From Nilaparvata lugens (Eukaryota > Arthropoda > Insecta > Hemiptera > Delphacidae): DNA of 64,000 nucleotides. A program made the translations under genes and the position numbers. The stretch covers positions 53,254,463-53,318,462 of the forward strand of contig NC_052507.1 of the NCBI RefSeq assembly GCF_014356525.2, written 5' to 3'. Below the pieces are notes generated by a model, which saw only the letters and a list, made by a program, of their open reading frames with translations, was not told the origin of the DNA and searched no databases. Positions 12,501 through 24,500 of the stretch are shown here, piece after piece. How positions within the stretch are numbered: the stretch's first letter is position 1; every line of letters begins with the position of its first letter.

Positions 12501-15479
12501 CGCTCAAGAATGGCAAGTCGTAATAAACGAATACATAATAAATTAATAAGTGAACAAATAAATAAATTAGTAGATAAATATATAAATAAGTAAATACATA
12601 TATAAGTAAATGTAGGTGTAAATAATCAAGTAAATAGGGGTATTCACAATGTTGTTTTAGCCAGCTAAAGTGCTTTTTGCCAACTCTGGATTGTGAACGC
12701 CCCATCCAAAAGTACGTCTGCTATAAGCCAAGGTATATAAAATACAGGTCATGACACTATTGTTGTGAGCAGCCATTTTATGGGGTCTTTATGGCGGTAC
12801 ATTTGAAATTCCAATCCAATTCAATTTGCTCGTAACAAAATAATTATGCATTTTTAAAATGCTTTAATTATTCATTTATTTATTTTTATTTGTTCTTATT
12901 CTTGTAAATCAAGGATTATGATTCAAAAGGCATTGGGACAAGACAGAAATATGCGAGGCCAATTTCAAAAAGAGTTTTAAGTTCCCGTTCAATTGAATCT
13001 AAAAATCAACAATTCAGTTCCTAGTTGGAATCTAATTTATTATTATTCTGTCGGAACAATTTATTTTACAATTCAAAGCCCAGCAATATCCCTTGAACAA
13101 TATTACAAAATAACACATCAGCCCAACATGCTGAAGCAAGGTCTATGAAATTTCATAATTAAAAAATTGAAAACCTGAATTCACATATTATCTGAACTAG
13201 CATATTGTTTTTAAAATGCATAATTTTGTTACGAGCAAATTGAATTGGATTGGATTTTCAAATGTACCGCCATAAAGACTCTATAAAATGGCTGCTCACA
13301 ACAATAGTGTCATGACCTGTATTTTATAGACCTTGCTTTAAGCTAACTGCAATAGCGATCCAAGCGGATAATTTGTGTAACTCAAAGATTATAACCCCAC
13401 TTTTGCTACCAAATATGACCAAAACAAATATGGCCGCCGTTTTTACAGAGTTAGCTGGAGCTAGCAGACTCAAACCTGCGCTATCTGCCTGCTATCTCGT
13501 CTGTTAGTTTTTTCTTATAGCATTGAGTTAACACAGACTTGGAAAATATCAAGAGTTAGCGAATAGCTCGATTTAGAGCTAACTACAACATTGTGAATAC
13601 CCCTAATGAATATAAAAATAAGTCAAAGATTACACAACTCAACGAACGGAAACTACTAGATTTTGGTCTCCAGCCCTGCAGCTTCCAATGCATTTCGAAT
13701 CTGCTTAGCAGAAATTGAACACTATTGGTTGTCATGGAATTGTTCACACATTGGAAGACTAGGTCGGTAGAAAAAATTAACCATTTGAAGCAAAACGAAC
13801 TAATGTTTCTATCATTTGTTCTACCTATTGAAACAATAATAAAATTTTCCGGCCGATCTCTGTTGTGAAACGTTTGAATTGAAAGTTATAATGTTTAATT
13901 AAAAGAAACATTTTTGCAAAACCAATGTGACACCCATACCTGTGTGCTATAGTTATTGAGCGTAATTAATAGAAAACACATGTTGATTGTTAGATTAGTT
14001 GTCACTTTACATGACATCATGATTTATGTTTGATGCTTCTGCTGGCCAGCTTGGCCTCCTGGAGAAATTTGCTATTTGTGCAAACTATCTAATGAAAATC
14101 TGTGCAAACTATCTGGTCAAACTAATTTGCTGTCTATTACATTACAATCGCTATAGTGAGATTTACTGTCCTTCATAAGTAACGTCAATGCTGAATGGAT
14201 ACAACATTCAACCAATGCTGGCAGTTTCATGTGAACCTCACTGTAGCTAAATCTATGTAATTTTGTTAGTTGACTTGTTGATAAGTCAATGCAGTATATA
14301 ACTTATTTATTAATAAATTCATGTTTATTAGAAATATTTTTATTTTTGTGTCAATAACCTACATAAATTAATGGACATAACCCACATAATATTTGGACGA
14401 TTTGAAACAAAATTAAGAAATAGAAGAAGTTTTGGGCAATATACTGTTTTTTCTTTTCCGACTATTGTATTGTTTGCTCTATCCAATAAATAAATATTAA
14501 ACTAATTAGGTTTGTTGACCTAACAATAGGTTATTGATGATAAATGAATTGTGTGTTGACAGTGGACTATACGAAAACAAAGGAGGAGCCGAATGGAGGC
14601 GGCGTGAGAGAGCTGAAGCTGTCGACACTGATTGCCGACAAGAGTCCAGTGATGGTGTTGAACGACCTGCGCCCCGGCAAGGTCAAGTACGAGTGCATCA
14701 GCTCCGAGGGGGAGGTCTTCGCCAAGTTCACCATGACCGTCACTGTCGAGGATAAGGTCTTCGAGGGCACTGGTCAGTTATTAACTGCACATTCACTAAA
14801 TCTATGAGATTCACTTTTAATTGTGTGACGTCAGCACAGGTAGGGCTCCAACACCAATCAAAACACTAGCTGATATAGATCAGCTGAAATGGTGTAGGAG
14901 CCCTACCTGTGCTGACGTCACACGAATGCACTACGGCTTTGTTTACGGAGGTAGTGATCTCACCCACCATCAAATTACCTTTTTGTATGAGATATTAAGC
15001 CGTTCTCGGACTTTTTTCTCTCCTTTCTGCTTTGAATAATATTGATTAATAATGTGAATATCTACGAAACGGTTTGACATATCGATGTGCGGGCTTCGCC
15101 TTCCATTTTTTCTTGAAATTCCGTATCGAAATCATGTATCGCAAGACCATCTTCCTATTTGAAAAAATTGGAATCTACTATCAAACTTTGCATAGATGGG
15201 GCGGAGCTCCTAAAATTTTTACATGTATGGGACTTGTGGCACTTGATAGAGCCTATTAATGACTATTCTAGGTATGAATTTGATCAAAATCGTTGGAGCC
15301 GTTTTCGAGAAAATCGCGAAAATCCCGTTTTTGACAACATTTTCGCCATTTTAGCCGCCATCTTGAATAGAATTTGAAATTGTTCGTGTCTGATCCTTAT
15401 AGTGTAAGGACCTTAAGTTCCAAATTTCAAGTCATTCCGTTGATTGGGAGATGAGATAATGTACACACACACACACACA

Positions 15480-15510
<31 letters not shown>

Positions 15511-18500
15511 CAACACACACACACACACACACACATACACACATATACTCACAGTTTCCAAATTTGGAAATTGGGGTACCTTAATTTTTTTTGGACAGCA
15601 ATACTTTCCATACATATAGGGCAAGGAAAGTAAAAATAAAGTTGCATTGAATATGGCGGATACAAGATGGCGGAACAGATTTTCAAAGACATAGTAAAGT
15701 AGTTTTTCCAATTTGAATAGGATCCCCAATCACACCCTCCGTCAAATTACCTTTGTGTATGAGATATTAAGACGTTCTCGGACTTTTCACCCACTCTGTA
15801 GATCAATTGTCTCCTTAAACATTCAATATTGGTGTGGTGACATCATATATCTATTTGCAGTGGGTCTTAAATGATAATTATTGAATTTTGATTAAATTTC
15901 ACTTTTAAATGATGGTGGTATTCATAAGGAATGGTGAAAGTTTATACATTTCACAAAAGCACGAGTGTTTAGGTTAGGAAAGGTAAGGTCCCTGTAACTC
16001 TAAGGTCAGCCATTCACACTACTGCTATGCAACATTCGGTGAGCTTAGTGTCAGCCACTTGGGCTTAGGAAGCGTGAAAATAGTCTTAGCGTTTATTCAG
16101 AATTGTGCCTGGTTGTACAAAAGTCTGTAAAATTTTAATCACGATTGATTGCTTCGAGAACAAATCAGAGAAGGCTTTTCCGATTATAACTATTCTCTGA
16201 TTGGTTCTCGTGGCATTTAATAACGATCAATATTCAACAGGCTTTTGTGCAACCGGGGCTTAGAATTAAGTTGAAACAACTTGTTAAGAAGAATAAAATG
16301 AATTCAAATCAATTAGTTTAGAATAATTGTGTTGAATATTATGTTTTTAGAGATAAATAAATATTCGTATGTATTTTTTATCAAAACAGATATGTAATTC
16401 CCTGTGAATTTATTGCTTTAAATAGCTTCAATAATTCGTAAATGGTGAGTGGATTTGCTTTATTTTATTTAAACGTGTAATTAACATTTACTGGTATATG
16501 ATATGATTTAAGTATATCAATCTGATTCAAGTAATATCAAACATTACTGGAAATTTCTTGAATTCCTACTTGCCACAAAACGTGACGCTTCTGTCGTCAC
16601 TATTGTTTCAATCCAATTGAAAATAGCCTAGGTAGGTAGTGACCGACTCAAGGTTTTTAGTCAGAGCCGCAACTGATTGAATCGAAATTGAATTTGCTAT
16701 GATAAAACTTTATAGGTTAATATGAATCAGATTTGGGACTAGTTTCATAAAATTTTAAGAGCCCTTTCATACAGGGAAAAGCTAGCCACTCATTAGTCAA
16801 CAGCACATAGCACATGTATATTGCCCGTTAGTTTTTTCCTATATAATAGGATCATCATATTCTTTGAACTATTAACAATTTTTCTGGACTATTAACTAGT
16901 ATCAACTACTTGATCTATTTCATGTGATCCACTTTATGCCAATAAATTATTTTGCTTATTAGTTTTAAACTTGTGCGTAAGAGATGGATAAAGCTACAGT
17001 CTTAGGTTGGTTCCAAACCATTTCTAGTTGGCTGTATAAGTATGGCAACAAATTGAGGACAATTATAAACACCGTCAATTTTTTTCAATTGGGTACAAGA
17101 ATTGGACCAGAACTAGGTCAATAGTAAGAATTATCCATAAATCAACCATCTGTCGGATGTGATATTCCCCTAATAATTGCTCTTTGTTTTATCTATGTCA
17201 AATTACAACGGATGTGAATTTCACCTCGAATGAAAACAATTGTTTAATGGAGTAATTATTTCAACTGGTTTTGGAGTGTGCAATTTTTGTGTACTTAATT
17301 TCCAATTGTTATGAAAAAGCTTGACAGTTACTTTATTATTTTGCTTTCAAATTATTTTTGAAGTGTATGATTTTAATGGGCTATGAATTTGTATCAACGT
17401 GGCTTTTGTTTGGAATTCTATCCTATTGTTTTTGCCGGTATTGCTCTGATAGTTTTCCCAAAATCGGGAATGCTATTTTCTTTGTCTAGTGGATTGGGAT
17501 TGTTAAGATTAATTGGAGAGGGAACCTAGAATTGAATAACAGTCGGTCGGAAGTGTCCGCTATAAAAATGACATAATTACAGCAGTTGTGGTTGTGAAGT
17601 TGACCAATTCTGCTGATCAACCAATTTATATCGGTCAAGGAGGAATTTCACTTTTAGATAACAGTCGGATTATGAATTCATATAAACATTATGGTTAAGT
17701 AGCATAAAATGAATTCAAATCAATTAGTTTAGAATAATTGTGTTGAATATTATGTTTTTAGAGATAAATAAATATTCGTATGTATTTTTTATCAAAACAG
17801 ATATGTAATTCCCTGTGAATTTATTGCTTTAAATAGCTTTAATAATTCGTAAATGGTGAGTGGATTTGCTTTATTTTATTTAAACGTGTAATTAACATTT
17901 ACTGGTATATGATATGATTTAAGTATATCAATCTGATTCAAGTAATATCAAACATTACTGGAAATTTCTTGAATTCCTACTTGCCACAAAACGTGACGCT
18001 TCTGTCGTCACTATTGTTTCAATCCAATTGAAAATAGCCTAGGTAGGTAGTGACCGACTCAAGGTTTTTAGTCAGAGCCGCAACTGATTGAATCGAAATT
18101 GAATTTGCTATGATAAAACTTTATAGGTTAATATGAATCAGATTTGGGACTAGTTTCATAAAATTTTAAGAGCCCTTTCATACAGGGAAAAGCTAGCCAC
18201 TCATTAGTCAAACAGCACATAGCACATGTATATTGCCCGTTAGTTTTTTCCTATATAATAGGATCATCATATTCTTTGAACTATTAACAATTTTTCTGGA
18301 CTATTAACTAGTATCAACTACTTGATCTATTTCATGTGATCCACTTTATGCCAATAAATTATTTTGCTTATTAGTTTTAAACTTGTGCGTAAGAGAGGGA
18401 TAAAGCTACAGTCTTAGGTTGGTTCCAAACCATTTCTAGTTGGCTGTATAAGTATGGCAACAAATTGAGGACAATTATAAACACCGTCAATTTTTTTCAA

Positions 18501-21500
18501 TTGGGTACAAGAATTGGACCAGAACTAGGTCAATAGTAAGAATTATCCATAAATCAACCATCTGTCGGATGTGATATTCCCCTAATAATTGCTCTTTGTT
18601 TTATCTATGTCAAATTACAACGGATGTGAATTTCACCTCGAATGAAAACAATTGTTTAATGGAGTAATTATTTCAACTGGTTTTGGAGTGTGCAATTTTT
18701 GCGTACTTAATTTCCAATTGTTATGAAAAAGCTTGACAGGTACTTTATTATTTTGCTTTCAAATTATTTTTGAAGTGTATGATTTTAATGGGCTATGAAT
18801 TTGTATCAACGTGGCTTTTGTTTGGAATTCTATCCTATTGTTTTTGCCGGTATTGCTCTGATAGTTTTCCCAAAATCGGGAATGCTATTTTCTTTGTCTA
18901 GTGGATTGGGATTGTTAAGATTAATTGGAGAGGGAACCTAGAATTGAATAACAGTCGGTCGGAAGTGTCCGCTATAAAAATGAGATAATTACAGCAGTTG
19001 TGGTTGTGAAGTTGACCAATTCTGCTGATCAACCAATTTATATCGGTCAAGGAGGAATTTCACTTTTAGATAACAGTCGGATTATGAATTCATATAAACA
19101 TTATGGTTAAGTAGCAGGTAATGGCAATCAAATGTCAAATTTATGAATTTATGTTGTAATTATTTGACTTTATGGAATAAAGGGTACACAGGATTCACTA
19201 TCCAATAATGGGTGAAGAATTGTTCAAAAAGATCGGAATGCAATTTAATTTAAACTTAAATTTTTCAACTTTACTGTAAAAAAAGAAAATATTAAAAATT
19301 TTGAATTATAGCCTTGATAAAAGCAATAATCATTCTCAATTTAGAATGTTTGCCTACTATTTTGCCTAATATAAAATTAAAAACCAAAAAGAAATCAACC
19401 ACGGAATGAAATTATCCTTTTTCAAAGTTAAAGTGATTAAAATTAATTTATTTCCCATCAAAATTATATACAAATTAATAAAATAAATATTCTCAATCTC
19501 AATATGGCACTACCGGCAAAGAACATCTCGTTCGCCGGCAGTGAGCTCCAACAATCAGATATGATAAGCATGTCAATAGATTAAGAAAAATACAGCTTAT
19601 TGTAAACTTTTTGTGTAGTTGAGAAGTTGATATTGTGGTAATTATTCATATTAAATAAAAATACTAAGAAATTGCATAAACCACAGATTTTATAAAAAAT
19701 TAAACCGGTCTTATTGTAAACAACTAAAATAAATAAAATTAATAGAAAACTAGGACATATCCCAATCTTTACAAACGATGTAACCAATTAAAAAGCAATA
19801 AAAAGTTGAAAAAGACAGAACAACGAAGCTATAACAAATGGTTTTCAAGATTTATAACACAAGATTGAAACACTGCATAATGGAAATAGATAATTTGAAG
19901 TAAGCATTTATCTTAATCCAATCCAGTATAAGATTTATTATGGATTTTGTAATTCTATTAATGAATTTAGTTGGAACTTAAACAAGTAACACGGATATTC
20001 AAACTGACTTAATAATATTCATAATATCTAGTTTGTAATAAGGTCTTCACTATAATTTATTCTATTTTCAATTATCCAAATTTTTGTTTTTGCTTTAAAT
20101 ATATTAACCAGTACCATTTCCTTGATGTCCATTGGCAGCCTGTTGTAAATCTTCGGTCCTAAGTATGTGACTGTTCTCTGGGCGGCAGTTGTTGTCATCC
20201 TGGGGACTGCTAGATCAATATTCCTTCTTCGCGTGCTGTGGGTGTGGTCCATGTTGAGAAAGAACTGCGGGTTTTTCCTGATGAATGTGAGTAATTTGTG
20301 AATGTAAATTTGTCGGATGCTCAGTAGTTGGAGCTCTTCATTTAGAGAATCTGAAGGGTAGAGTGGATGTTTCTGTCCCATTATTCTGAGGATGAGTTTC
20401 TGGACTTTAAAAACAGGATTGATATGGCAGAAATACGTAGCTCCCCATGCCAGGATTCCATATCTTGCTATTGACTCTACCAATGCGTGATATACAATTT
20501 TTAACGTATCCAGTGTGAGTATCTGTCGGAGTTGAATGAAACTGTAAACCAGTTTCCTGAGTTTTGTTGTTTGCTGTATGATGTGTTTGTCCCACCAAAG
20601 TAAGTCGTCTATTATAACTCCTAAATATTTTATATTATCTGTTCGTTCTACTGATGGACAATTGCAGTCTATGCGATTTATTTTGCAGTGATGTAACTTG
20701 ATTGTATTTCGTACAGGTTTTTTGGAGTCCGTCAGTGAAAATGCTAGAAATTTAGTTTTTGATGAATTGAGAGTCAGGATATTACTGTGGAGCCAAAGTG
20801 TAATTTTTTCCATGCCTAATTCAGCGGTTATGAAAGTCTCGTTCCAGTTGTTGCCTTGAAATATCACAGCTGTGTCGTCGGCAAAGACAATAATCTTGCC
20901 ACCAATGTCGAGTGAGCACAACTCATTGGCAAAGATGAGGTACAGTATCGGACCAAGAACTGTTCCTTGTGGCACGCCGAATTTTACAGGAAGGCCTTCT
21001 TCTGCACTCAGATTTTTCCCTATTCTCACTCTCTGTTTGCGAATGGTTGAGAAATGAGAAAAAACAAAGAATACATTTCATATAAGTTTAATTTTGCAAT
21101 ACTTGTTTATATACAATATTTTTTGTTTTTCCACTGTCTGCGTAAATATAAAGACTATCTGGTTTGCCGACTCGGGAACACGCAACATACAGTTGTCCAT
21201 GTGAAAAGCAATCCACATCTAAATCTAGACCACACAATTCTAAAGATTGACCTTGAGCTTTGTTGATTGTGATTGCAAATGCCAATCGAATTGGGAATTG
21301 CAATCTTTTAAATTGAAATGGTGTATCGGTCGGGATCGTGGGTATTCGAGGAATGAGGACATCTTCACCTTTGAAAGGCCCTGTTAAAATCGTTGCTTCC
21401 ACTACATTATTCATTAATCTCTTAACTGCAAGTCGCGTGCCGTTGCAGAGTTTTGGCTGATTAATATTCCGCAAGAGGATAATTGGCACACCTACTTTCA

Positions 21501-24500
21501 ATTTCAATATGTGTGGTGGTATCCCTGGCAGATCAAGTGAGTTTAGAAATTCTGTTGGATAATTAACTACTTCATCAGCTTCCACAACAGTGTCTATCGA
21601 CTTATATGTAGTTTCATCACTTTGAATACTGGATTGTATAACATTATTAAGTTGATAGACATATTTATTCTTTGCGGCAAGGATAGCTCGTTCACTGAGC
21701 CAATCATGATTTCTATGATTTATCTGAATGTCAGGAAATACTTTTTCGATCAGTTCTTCTTTTGATGTAACTAAATTACAAAAATTATCGGGAAGTGATA
21801 TTTGTCTAGACGTCTCATCGACTGGCAGCTGACCGTTTCCAATTTCCAGTAACTGTCGTGAGAATACCTCAGCTGATGGATCATTCTGCAACTGGACACG
21901 CATATTCGTAGTCAACTCCAATGTATGTACGTGCCGCCATAGTGTTGAATATTTCAGGCAAGCATTAATTTCGTCTGCTGGTGTCGATCGAGAAATTACA
22001 GGCAATGTTTGCCTAAAATCTCCTGCGAGCAATATCAATGCATTCCCGAATGGTTGAACGTTTCCACGCAAGTCTCGTAATGATCGATCAAGAGCTTCGA
22101 GCGATTTTTTATGTGCCATTGTGCATTCATCCCAAACAATAAGTTTACATTTTTGTAATACTTTTCCCATACCGGATGCTTTAGAAATATTGCACGTAGG
22201 AGTCTCAATGATTTGCATGTTTAATGGCAACTTTAGAGCTGAATGCGCAGTTCTTCCACCTGGTAACAATGTTGCAGCTATTCCAGACGAAGCAAGAGCT
22301 AAGGCTATATCACTTTTTGATCGAACCGTTGCTAGAATCAATCTAATGAGGAATGTTTTCCCAGTTCCTCCTGGCGCATCCAAGAAGAAGGTCTCCCCAA
22401 CTCCGTCATTTATCATTTGCATTATGCGATCATAAATGCCTTTCTGTTCCCACGTTAATTTGGGAATGTTCGATTGGACATATGCCTGAAGATCATTAAT
22501 GTTGTAACTCTGTTCACGGCGTAAATCTACATCAAATGCAGCAGTCGCAGTTCGGGTTGGTGCTGGCATTCCTAATTGACTAAGAACTTTATTTGCAATA
22601 GCTAAGCACTTGTCCTCAATATTTATCAATGCTTCGTTGTAAATGGCTTCTGTAAATTCTAAGGTCATATTGGCATTTTCAAGGCGTACTCTATGCAAAA
22701 TATCTTCAGCCATATGCGAACGATATCTTTCCCATAACTCTGTGGGAGATGAAGGAAAGCAAGCGGTCAATATAATCGCAAATAATGCGCGAATTTGGTT
22801 TGGATGTGCAGTGTTGCACGCGTCATTGATGCATATGTTCCACTGTTGGTCATTTTCTAATAAATTCAGAGCTTGACACGTAGCGCGAAAAGTGGCATGT
22901 GTGACGCCGTCAACTATTTTTAATTGCTGGAAAGATGTAGGACCAGGCACATTTACCAATAGCATGCGAAGGTAAAAACATTCATCTTGATTGGGATGCA
23001 CTGTATAAAGTCTACCAATTGTATTTTCTTTGAAAATGCCAGGGTGACCATTGACTGGCTCCCCTCGTTTGCGCCGTACAAATACTTTTCTAGTTACATT
23101 CCACGTGTAGTAAGAGGGAACTTCTGAATACATTAGTGTTCTGGCAAAAGCGTCTTCCTGGCATAAGGTGAAAAAAGCAGTCAGAGTTGTACCAGGTGGA
23201 TTAAGGGCTCTTTCTTGCACATTTGCATCTGTGAAATAAACACGCTGTCCATTTTCTAAATGTACTGCCAAGTGAACCACAGCTGGATTGCGTTCATGCA
23301 TGGGAAATGAAAAAATTCGCCATGCAGCCTCATTGCTGCTTATGTATCTTCCAGCCTGGTATTGAGCAATTTCATCAATATCTCGTACTGCATTATTGTC
23401 ACAATTATCAGATTGCACACTAAAAACTGCCATATCGCTGCCTTTATTTACATATTTACAGATATATTCAATCGATTTCACAGAATTGCAATATTCTACG
23501 TTTATGTAGGCTTGGTATGTTTTTGACAGTAAAGGAGAATATGGAACCACCCAACGGTTGTCTACATCAATATCACCATTTCGCATGTGTATAGTTGCCG
23601 AATTTCCACCATCTTCAGTTGGTACCACTTGGAAAGTTACCGAGTGAGAGCGCTTATCAAAAACTGTTTTTGTCTTTAAAACGCTCTATCTCCGGAACCA
23701 CTGGTCGGAAAATTTTCGTTGTCCACCCGTTTTGTAGGGAATTTAATTGTCTTTATTTCTGATATAGTGAGATTTTTCATTAAATTGAGTATAAATATAT
23801 AAAATTTATTTTATTCGATAAAAAATATAATATATTTTTTGGTGGTATTAATTTTTTGGTAGGCCTATAAATCTCAAAAAGGTTATTCACAGATGCAAAT
23901 GTGCAAGAAAGAGCCCTTAATCCACCTGGTACAACTCTGACTGCTTTTTTCACCTTATGCCAGGAAGACGCTTTTGCCAGAACACTAATGTATTCAGAAG
24001 TTCCCTCTTACTACACGTGGAATGTAACTAGAAAAGTATTTGTACGGCGCAAACGAGGGGAGCCAGTCAATGGTCACCCTGGCATTTTCAAAGAAAATAC
24101 AATTGGTAGACTTTATACAAGGTACTGGTGAAATAACTGACGGAATTTTAGAATATGATTGTCCTCGTTCATCCGAATCATTAAGCGGTATGCGTAAAAG
24201 TTCATTGAGCTGCACTTTTTATTGATTTCTGCACCATTTACTGGATTTATCATTTTCACATTGAAATGATATCCATCAGCACCATCCCAAAAGATCAATG
24301 GATATTGTAAAGCATCGTAACAACGGTGAGTTTCTGCTACATTTATTAATTGATTATTTCTTCGATGGAGAACAATATCTCTAGGTTGGAACTGATCACC
24401 AACTATGACAATTGCTACTTCGTCTATAGTTGGAGCATTATATCTCCGGACATGTTCTCCAGCAGGAGTTTTGTCTGCGTGAATAACAATTTTGTGGGTA

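Noticed and set aside
12299..12523. 12299 ORF read as a terminal exon ending at TAA 12521-12523
   Set aside because: dsRBD2 and the whole deaminase continue in phase from the GC donor at 12513; the stop is intronic unless splicing fails.
14534..14770. Overlapping + and - ORFs across ADAR exon 4
   Set aside because: They are other frames of GC-rich coding sequence; only the frame entering at 14563 encodes dsRBD2.
15427..15729. Cys/Val-rich minus ORF
   Set aside because: Produced by the (CA)n microsatellite.
16293..19115. Tandem repeats as a CRISPR-like or satellite array
   Set aside because: Only two units over 1 kb long, with no short repeat/spacer structure.
22121..22876. Plus-strand ORFs inside the Helitron helicase region
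   Set aside because: They are shadows of the minus-strand helicase frame, with no domain of their own.
23901..24131. Plus-strand ORF as an independent gene
   Set aside because: It is an inverted duplicate of rep codons encoded at about 23002-23232.
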